A DNA stretch of 28,593 nucleotides from CAZSPL01 sp964608735 (GTDB taxonomy: Bacteria > JAJVIF01 > JAPKYR01 > CAZSPL01): NCBI GenBank assembly GCA_964608735.1, contig CAZSPL010000017.1:1-28593 (forward strand), read 5' to 3'. Position numbers and translations under genes: made by a program. Shown here one piece after another: positions 23,901 through 28,593 of the stretch (position 1 is the first letter of the stretch; each line of letters starts with the position of its first letter). The notes under the pieces are model-generated. The model was given only the letters and a program-made list of their open reading frames with translations. It was not told the origin of the DNA and made no database searches.

Positions 23901-25963
23901 ATCATCCAGTCGAAACCGCCGTCGTTGGTGGTGTCGCTCGCGATCGTGACCGGATAGGTGCCGCCCGAGTCGAGCGAGAGAAGAATGTCGATGCCCGTGA
24001 TGATGTCGCTCGCATGCCAGGTTATTTCAACCTCGTTGCCATCCTCCCAGGTTTCCCCCGCCCCGGGTGTATCCAGTTCGATGCCGGGTTCGACGATGGA
24101 GAAATCGGCATCGCTGGCGTCGAATATATTCGGGCTGCTCACATCGAACACTCCGATGCGGCAGTTCGGACTTATATGCTCCTGGGGGATGAGTCCATAG
24201 TTGTATTCCCCGGCGCTGTTCGGTGTAGAGCCGACAATAGTTACAGGCCAAGTTTCGCAGGAATCCTTTGAAAGCTTGATCATGACGTTGGCGATATTGG
24301 GGTCTGCGATCCATTTTATATCTTCATAGGTTCCGGCGATCCATTCTTCACCGCCGTTCGGTACGGTTACTATAATCTGGTCCTGTAGCGGCGGCAGGAT
24401 TTTAAAATCGGCATCGGATTCATCGAAGATGAACGGATTATCCGCGTCAAGAACCATAACGCGATTATGGCTTCCGATGTATTGCTCCGGGATGTTGTAG
24501 AAGATATAGCTTCCGGTGTTGGCAACATTAAGAGCGATCGCGACATCGTAGTTTTCACCCGAGTCGGTCGACAGGAGGATGGATACATATTCGGTGTCGG
24601 CATAGGGTGATGTTTCCCACTCGATTTCGCTCGATGAGCCGGCCATGAGAATCTCGTTTCCGTTCGGATGCAGCACGTGAATATCGTGGGTTTCCGTATT
24701 GTTAATCGGAATATTGACGATTGCATAGGCTGAAAGCCGCGCGCCAAGCGGGTATTTGGGCCCTTCGGTGGGGGGTGCATAGGTGTTCGGCTGCGTGGAG
24801 CGCACGGTAATGAGCACTTCCTGGTTTTCAAGTCCGGACGGGGTGACATCGGGGATAGTGAAATGGAAGATGCCGCTCGTATCCTGCGAGCCCGCCACCG
24901 GGGTCACGGGCCAATCATAGAATGTGTTGAACAGGGTTTCGGATTCAATCCAAATCGACTCTATCTCGCCGAGGATATCCTGAGGATTCGATACGGCCTG
25001 CCAGTCGAAAACTTCGACGGCAAGCTCGACATCGCCGCCGCGTTCGGTGGGGCTTGCATACCATGCGGTGGTGCCTTCGGTATCGACTTGAATATGGAAT
25101 GCTTCACCGCAGTTTGCGCCCATCGGGTAATCTTCAACGGGCTTGGGCGATGGCGAGCCACCTGTCGGCTTCGCCCAGCTCACATCGACGGCATAGTGGA
25201 ACAGAATTTGCGCCTGGCCGCCCACTTTCGGGAATTTAATCTCGTAATTACGCGTGAGTTTCGGGGGAAGAGAATCTGTGGAGAATGTGCCGCGGTTGGT
25301 GAGATTAACATTGGGTACAACCGGGTCATCCGCGTCGAGGCAATCGGCGAAGTATTTATATGGATTAAGCGTCGTTGTCGGGACGAGGAATCCGGGGATA
25401 ACATTGGAATCATCGTATCCATAGAGGCCCGATGTCGTGAATTCCTGGGCATTCCACCAGCGGGTGTAGCCATCGGCATTGAGTACGCGGCAGCCGTTGG
25501 GAGCGGGATAGGTGAGTCCGGGATCATTGTTCGATTTCAGCGTGGCCCCGGGACCCATGAATATGCCGCGCGTGTCGAAGCCGCGGAAGTTCGAGTTGGG
25601 ATAAGGATGCGTGAGAGAGACATCGACGCTCACCGTACCCTGAATCATGTTGAAATCCTGGACCTGGTACGAGAGCCCGAGCGGTTTATCGGCGAGTACG
25701 CCGGCGATATTGGCATGGAATCCGGCTTCGCGAAGCTGGGTCAGCTCGATCTGCCTCCTGGCGATATTGATGGAGCCCTGCCAGCATCCCCAGAGCATAT
25801 GCCCGCTTTCAGGCATCGCCGCTATGCGCATGTCTCCCTGACTCCCATATTCATTTGTCTCATCCCCGGGAATAACTGGTACAACAGGTGTCCCGCCTGA
25901 GCATCCAGCAAACACAGCCATGCAGATGGCGGTGGTAAGCAAAATCACCAAGCTGATGCGCAT
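20906..25963 (-). CDS. Giant lipoprotein B with binary-toxin B/anthrax protective antigen-like core
   Basis: 1685 residues, ATG with GGAGG 10 bases upstream. Lipobox FAGC, C21. Same order as its paralog: shared module about 55-410, four KNH-like repeats about 426-522, 529-625, 628-722 and 725-827, TSP3-like calcium motifs about 843-927, PA-like region about 918-1318, then Ig-like C-terminal domains. The PA match is clearer here: DSDLDGIPNYLEYYGYTYN (918-936) against PA DTDNDGIPDSLEVNGYTVD; a Ser/Thr/Gly-rich alternating stretch at about 1066-1098 where PA has its membrane-inserting loop; VYNMGTAAASNIIPTMTL (1120-1137) against YVNTGTAPIYNVLPTTSL; and ELDLNNMRFMFD (1298-1309) against ITEFDFNFD. 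The Ca ligands D918, D920, D922 and E929 are kept. Probably a lipid-anchored surface protein; function in translocation or contact toxicity is inference. First gene of the probable four-gene operon. Confidence 0.92.
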   Translation of the reverse strand: MRISLVILLTTAICMAVFAGCSGGTPVVPVIPGDETNEYGSQGDMRIAAMPESGHMLWGCWQGSINIARRQIELTQLREAGFHANIAGVLADKPLGLSYQVQDFNMIQGTVSVDVSLTHPYPNSNFRGFDTRGIFMGPGATLKSNNDPGLTYPAPNGCRVLNADGYTRWWNAQEFTTSGLYGYDDSNVIPGFLVPTTTLNPYKYFADCLDADDPVVPNVNLTNRGTFSTDSLPPKLTRNYEIKFPKVGGQAQILFHYAVDVSWAKPTGGSPSPKPVEDYPMGANCGEAFHIQVDTEGTTAWYASPTERGGDVELAVEVFDWQAVSNPQDILGEIESIWIESETLFNTFYDWPVTPVAGSQDTSGIFHFTIPDVTPSGLENQEVLITVRSTQPNTYAPPTEGPKYPLGARLSAYAIVNIPINNTETHDIHVLHPNGNEILMAGSSSEIEWETSPYADTEYVSILLSTDSGENYDVAIALNVANTGSYIFYNIPEQYIGSHNRVMVLDADNPFIFDESDADFKILPPLQDQIIVTVPNGGEEWIAGTYEDIKWIADPNIANVMIKLSKDSCETWPVTIVGSTPNSAGEYNYGLIPQEHISPNCRIGVFDVSSPNIFDASDADFSIVEPGIELDTPGAGETWEDGNEVEITWHASDIITGIDILLSLDSGGTYPVTIASDTTNDGGFDWMIDDPGIIQTNQARVKIQDHNNPSIYFDESPFFTILEKGMTITYPNGGEEWRIGYPQTIEWLWTGNIPLVDIKMSLDGGMTFDNYIVQNEPNTGSFDIAVLDTAWLTDHTSWDFTEKEAMIRIEASGAPSLNDGSDDVFIIPITLGILNAKNCAASGDTDDDGVKNAVENFLGMKTDSFDSDRDGMYDFSELFNEASFNDYDLIPDGDGDEEIAPLDTDDNEDGIHDGELIDSDLDGIPNYLEYYGYTYNWLTNEFLMWDDDGIDPDFTVDYFKTDPLQPSTDQDPYGDGMETSGLLMDQSVKKPGNSPMVPACPNIIVRLEGYQVTLNADIQDSEGGSESKGKSWTRETSQSHTSTTEHHWDLSVATEVGMKFGVLPEAKVTVTASGGGSYSSSNTTGTSTSEGTSVTDEWNWSTTRSTNPTEAAAVKLYLKVYNMGTAAASNIIPTMTLMVGRHPVATFEQANSQINILPPGAVYPASEGVYWVIDSVDTGAGASPIYLTLDELKAFESGAPISMEVTQMLGQVAAMNEQGYWEYVGDWGEYISRVDAVSAVIYIDGGDGNPINYRVYADDDPSAPIVTLGDALIWAAGAREEGDTMYVDYKLPDGSWTELDLNNMRFMFDNVTWNTIQENQSGGIFGLTDIPLTPGAVIIGKAPPIPPLDKPQIHWAGYDSENKTVYASVSDYYAVDKVYFVDTNPSGTQMEMAYDNVLGCYKLKLPVDFVLEPDVDEVTAVNISGNYNSPAYTIAEMADLPEGDIESHPEITNISHAITESAKKINLEVSATVDDEYYAITEVYMLSSTESVISQLDYDSIAGKYVYTTDIDPDYQPSGGEKIRAYNSEGYSTTTQIPAGAYTYPSEIYNNGNVNWQYRFYNIETNTITSTANEYSDIDFQFVLMPGQPAMAMCLASPLAKWELISCDHPSRSYLKELYDGGYINWTHWLAEPGASSDDFTYKNYWWGCTVIIRTTEGRLAYIMIPNWNVPSPFKVYSLYNGPWD

Positions 25964-26038
25964 GATTCCATAACCTCCAATAAATGAAGCCCTTTGCGAA
26001 AATAAGAAACGACGACTCGCCGAGCCAAGTCTCCCCGA

Positions 26039-26067
26039 TTGGGGGTGATATTATATCTCTTTATATT
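26039..26067 (+). promoter_or_regulatory. Candidate promoter for the divergent lipoprotein
   Basis: TTGGGG (26039-26044), 17-base spacer, TATATT (26062-26067) on the + strand. The -35 match is only 3 of 6. It overlaps the candidate leftward promoter, as expected for a compact 189-bp divergent intergenic region. Confidence 0.35.
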
Positions 26068-26079
26068 ACTATTCGGCAA
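26050..26079 (-). promoter_or_regulatory. Candidate promoter for the giant lipoprotein operon
   Basis: On the - strand TTGCCG (26079-26074), 18-base spacer, and a perfect TATAAT (26055-26050). The predicted start is near 26043, giving a leader of about 80 nt. A small CCCC-GATT-GGGG hairpin (26033-26044) lies right at the predicted start and could be a regulatory site. Confidence 0.5.
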
Positions 26080-26152
26080 GTCCATGCTCTAACTAAAATC
26101 GCCATCTCGGCATCTATCTTTCAGGAAGCCGATTATTACCGAGAGGTGATTT

Positions 26153-28593
26153 ATGAATCATCGGTTCTGCTCCTTGAGCCTTATTTTAATGTGGATAATC
26201 ATGGGCGTCCTCGCGGGATGTTCATCGAATACTCCAACAGCCACGACTCCGAATAATGAATATGGTTCGAGACAGTTATCGAGCAACCATGCCTGCCTCG
26301 GACTGTGGCAGTTCGTCGCCGACCCGGTGGAGAAGGCGCTGGATGTGGTTCAACTTCGCGATGGCGCGATGCATCTCAACGCGCTGGTATTCCTCGAACC
26401 GCCCGCGCTCGTCAACCTGTCACTCGACAGCCTGCATATCGACGGGAACATCATCGATGCCGACATCGGCCTGAGGCACCCTTTTCTCGGTCTGGATGAA
26501 TTCAGCGGGTTCGATGTATGCGGGGTGTTGATATCGAGCGGTTCATATTCGGGCTTGTCGAATCCCGACCTGGTGATGGCGGGACAGGGGGACACGCGTC
26601 TGATGAATCCGGACGGCATGACGCGGTGGTGGAATCCCGCGGAGTTCCCGGTGAACGGGATGTTCGGCTACAAGGACGGCTTGTTGGGTACTCCCGATTC
26701 GGCGGGCAATTTCAATTCGACGATAAATGCATATAAATATTACTGCGACGATTTGGACGATCCGGACGGCCCGTTAAGTGATGTCACACTCGCAAACCGC
26801 GGGCTGTTCAGCGCGGGACAGAAGAATGTGCGGCATTACACGATAGAAATGAATGGCGGGCTTGTATTCAATTACGCGGTGGATGCATCGTGGAAATTCC
26901 CCAACGGGGATCCGCCCTATTCCGTGCCCGATGACTTCCCTCCCGATGCGAACAAGCCCGAGGCATGGCGCGCCGATGTTACCGAAATCGGCAACGGCCT
27001 CTGGAACGACGGCTCCGACAGCGGCGGCAATCTCAGTTTCAGTTTCGATTTGTATGACTGGTTCGATATCGGGTTGAACGTGGTGCATGCCGAATCGCCC
27101 GGCAATTTCCCCTCAACTGGTGCCTTGATGCCAATCGGCGGCGGCGAGGGATATTCAACTTATGAAGTCGACATCACCGGCGCGACGCCGCAGACGCAGG
27201 GAAGCATCGATGTGCTGATAATCGCGGAATGCGAAGCGTCGGGATACGGCGGTGTGATTCCCGGCGAGACCGAGGCGGCATATTTTCTCTATCGACCGTC
27301 TGTTTCGAGCGAGCCCGGGGCCGACCCGGTATGCGATGTGCAGGTCGTCACGCCGATGCCGTATGTTGGATGGGCCACCGCCATCGAGTTCGATGCATCG
27401 AATTCATACGACCCGCTCGGCGGGAATCTTACATATGAGTGGGATTTCGATAACGACGGCTCGTTCGGCGATTCATTCGAATACGGCACCGATGACAAGC
27501 CGGGCAAATATTTCGGCTCGGATTACACCGGCGATGTCTGCGTGCGCGTATCAAACGGCAGCGGGCAGTCGGAATGCTGCGTGGGAGTGGATATCACGGC
27601 GTACCCGTCGAAGAATATCTATCTTCGCTCCGATGCGACGGCGATGGATATCGCGATAAACGATGCCACCGGCGACCTGTATATATTCTACAATGAAGTC
27701 ACTAACGCGGCGCAGGTCTGGAAATACACTCTGACGAATTATTATCAGGACGGGGCGAAGCAGTTCGATACTCTCTGGAACCAATGGCTCTGGGATGCCG
27801 ACCACAAACAGTATCTCGAAATAAACCCCGACGGTTATTACCTTACCGGCGGGTCGGTCTATGTCGCGTCGATGGGCTATATCCCGCAGGCGTTTTATTA
27901 CAAGCCGACGGCGACGGGTTCTATGGATTTCGAGCACCTGTGGAGTTGCCAGTTCGTGGAGCCGATGCCGGATAACTGGTATCCGGATGTATATTCGTTC
28001 GGCGACACATCCGGAAGTTTCGTCAAGGACATGGGCATCATCTACGGTTATGATGATGCGGGCAGCCACTGGATGCGGTTGATGAAACATTACGACACGC
28101 ATTTCGATTTTCTCGGGTGGTCGACATACAGCTTCGCCAGCTCTGATTACGCGGGAGTCGACAAGCTTTACTGGGAATACGTGGCGGCGGCCGAAGCCGA
28201 CCGCGACAGTGATTACCTTTGGTTCGCGGAGAACACGGACTGCTACGGTTCGAAGTGGCAGGTGACATCGAGCACCCTCGGTTACGCCGGGGTGAGCTTC
28301 GGTACGGGCACATCAGGCGATGCTGATAACACATGGAATGACGCGCGGGATATCACCATCGACGACAATCATCACCTGTACGTTCTCGACGAGCTTTCAT
28401 CGGGCGAGCCGAGGGTGAAAGTATGGTCCGATAATGGAAGCGACACGACATCACTCGGCGGGTTCGGCGACTCTACATTCATAAACGGTGAGCCGTTGCG
28501 TGTAGAGGGGACGGGGTATGATACGTTCATCGTGGTGTTGCATGGGGCGACGAGTCCGCAGATGATAAGCATTTTCTCCGGCGGGGAGTTGCC
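26153..28593 (+). CDS. Lipoprotein with shared N-terminal module and PKD domain (3' end off window)
   Basis: Open for 813 codons from ATG (preceded by GAGAGGTGAT) to the window edge with no stop, so the C-terminus is missing. Signal peptide with lipobox LAGC, C23. Residues about 45-380 are closest to the N-terminal module of the SBBP lipoprotein at 8342 (FLEPPALVNL, ADIGLRHPFLGL, TRWWNPAEFPVNG, LVFNYAVDASW, YDWFD). Residues about 392-480 form a PKD domain (FDASNSYDPLGG, YEWDFDNDGS, then a DVCVRVSNGSG strand). From about 487 onward it has repeated Asp-rich turns and aromatic strands (DATGDLYIFYNE, DDNHHLYVLDE) suggesting a beta-propeller, but I cannot name the family. It is divergent from the giant lipoprotein operon and probably shares its control region. 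Confidence 0.9.
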   Translation, partial: MNHRFCSLSLILMWIIMGVLAGCSSNTPTATTPNNEYGSRQLSSNHACLGLWQFVADPVEKALDVVQLRDGAMHLNALVFLEPPALVNLSLDSLHIDGNIIDADIGLRHPFLGLDEFSGFDVCGVLISSGSYSGLSNPDLVMAGQGDTRLMNPDGMTRWWNPAEFPVNGMFGYKDGLLGTPDSAGNFNSTINAYKYYCDDLDDPDGPLSDVTLANRGLFSAGQKNVRHYTIEMNGGLVFNYAVDASWKFPNGDPPYSVPDDFPPDANKPEAWRADVTEIGNGLWNDGSDSGGNLSFSFDLYDWFDIGLNVVHAESPGNFPSTGALMPIGGGEGYSTYEVDITGATPQTQGSIDVLIIAECEASGYGGVIPGETEAAYFLYRPSVSSEPGADPVCDVQVVTPMPYVGWATAIEFDASNSYDPLGGNLTYEWDFDNDGSFGDSFEYGTDDKPGKYFGSDYTGDVCVRVSNGSGQSECCVGVDITAYPSKNIYLRSDATAMDIAINDATGDLYIFYNEVTNAAQVWKYTLTNYYQDGAKQFDTLWNQWLWDADHKQYLEINPDGYYLTGGSVYVASMGYIPQAFYYKPTATGSMDFEHLWSCQFVEPMPDNWYPDVYSFGDTSGSFVKDMGIIYGYDDAGSHWMRLMKHYDTHFDFLGWSTYSFASSDYAGVDKLYWEYVAAAEADRDSDYLWFAENTDCYGSKWQVTSSTLGYAGVSFGTGTSGDADNTWNDARDITIDDNHHLYVLDELSSGEPRVKVWSDNGSDTTSLGGFGDSTFINGEPLRVEGTGYDTFIVVLHGATSPQMISIFSGGEL

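Noticed and set aside
24863..25900. Long + strand open frame (345 residues) opposite giant lipoprotein B
   Set aside because: It lies entirely antisense to a strongly supported coding region, has no recognisable domain, and a similar shadow occurs in the paralog.

Overview
The window looks like a scaffold from an uncultured Gram-negative-type bacterium. Evidence for this is the series of proteins with lipobox signal peptides, standard-code stops, moderately high GC, large multidomain surface proteins, and a 100-N scaffold gap at 13192-13291. I cannot name the phylum from sequence alone. The style (SBBP, PKD and TSP3 lipoproteins with a private N-terminal module) suggests a poorly sampled candidate phylum.

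Layout. (1) 1-1486, + strand: the tail of a DegT-type PLP aminotransferase followed by an HMGL/DmpG-type aldolase, ending at a clear terminator (1538-1569). (2) 1559-7180, - strand: a 1736-residue membrane hybrid histidine kinase (five PAS, one GAF, HisKA, HATPase, two REC, HPt) and, 3 bases downstream, a single-domain response regulator. (3) 7410-7904, - strand: a UPF0251/DUF134 DNA-binding protein with its own terminator, a near-consensus promoter and a perfect 20-bp palindrome over the predicted transcription start. (4) 7960-8271: a non-coding stretch of GGGGAC/GTCCCC palindromes and a 51-bp direct repeat. (5) 8342-10930, +: a lipoprotein with a seven-repeat SBBP domain. (6) 11026-14425: a TauE/SafE permease, two paralogous membrane proteins and two gene remnants. 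Together these are the two arms of an old tandem segmental duplication. (7) 14269-25963, - strand: a probable operon. It encodes two tandem giant lipoproteins of 1685 and 1684 residues, then a PKD/TlpA-fold lipoprotein whose redox CxxC is SxxS, then one of the membrane proteins. (8) 26153-end, +: a divergent partial lipoprotein with the shared N-terminal module and a PKD domain.

The most notable content is the pair of giant lipoproteins. After a new N-terminal module and four Ig-like repeats they carry calcium-binding DxDxDG motifs. These run into a region that matches, motif by motif and in order, the calcium-binding and pore-forming domains of anthrax protective antigen and clostridial binary-toxin B components. 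The proteins appear to be anchored by lipid instead of being released, no enzymatic A component is visible, and the PA heptamerisation and receptor-binding domains are not recognisable. Two further lipoproteins in the window share a divergent form of the same N-terminal module, joined to different C-terminal domains. The locus therefore looks like an expanding family of modular surface lipoproteins. Their function is unknown; pore formation or protein translocation at the cell surface is inference.
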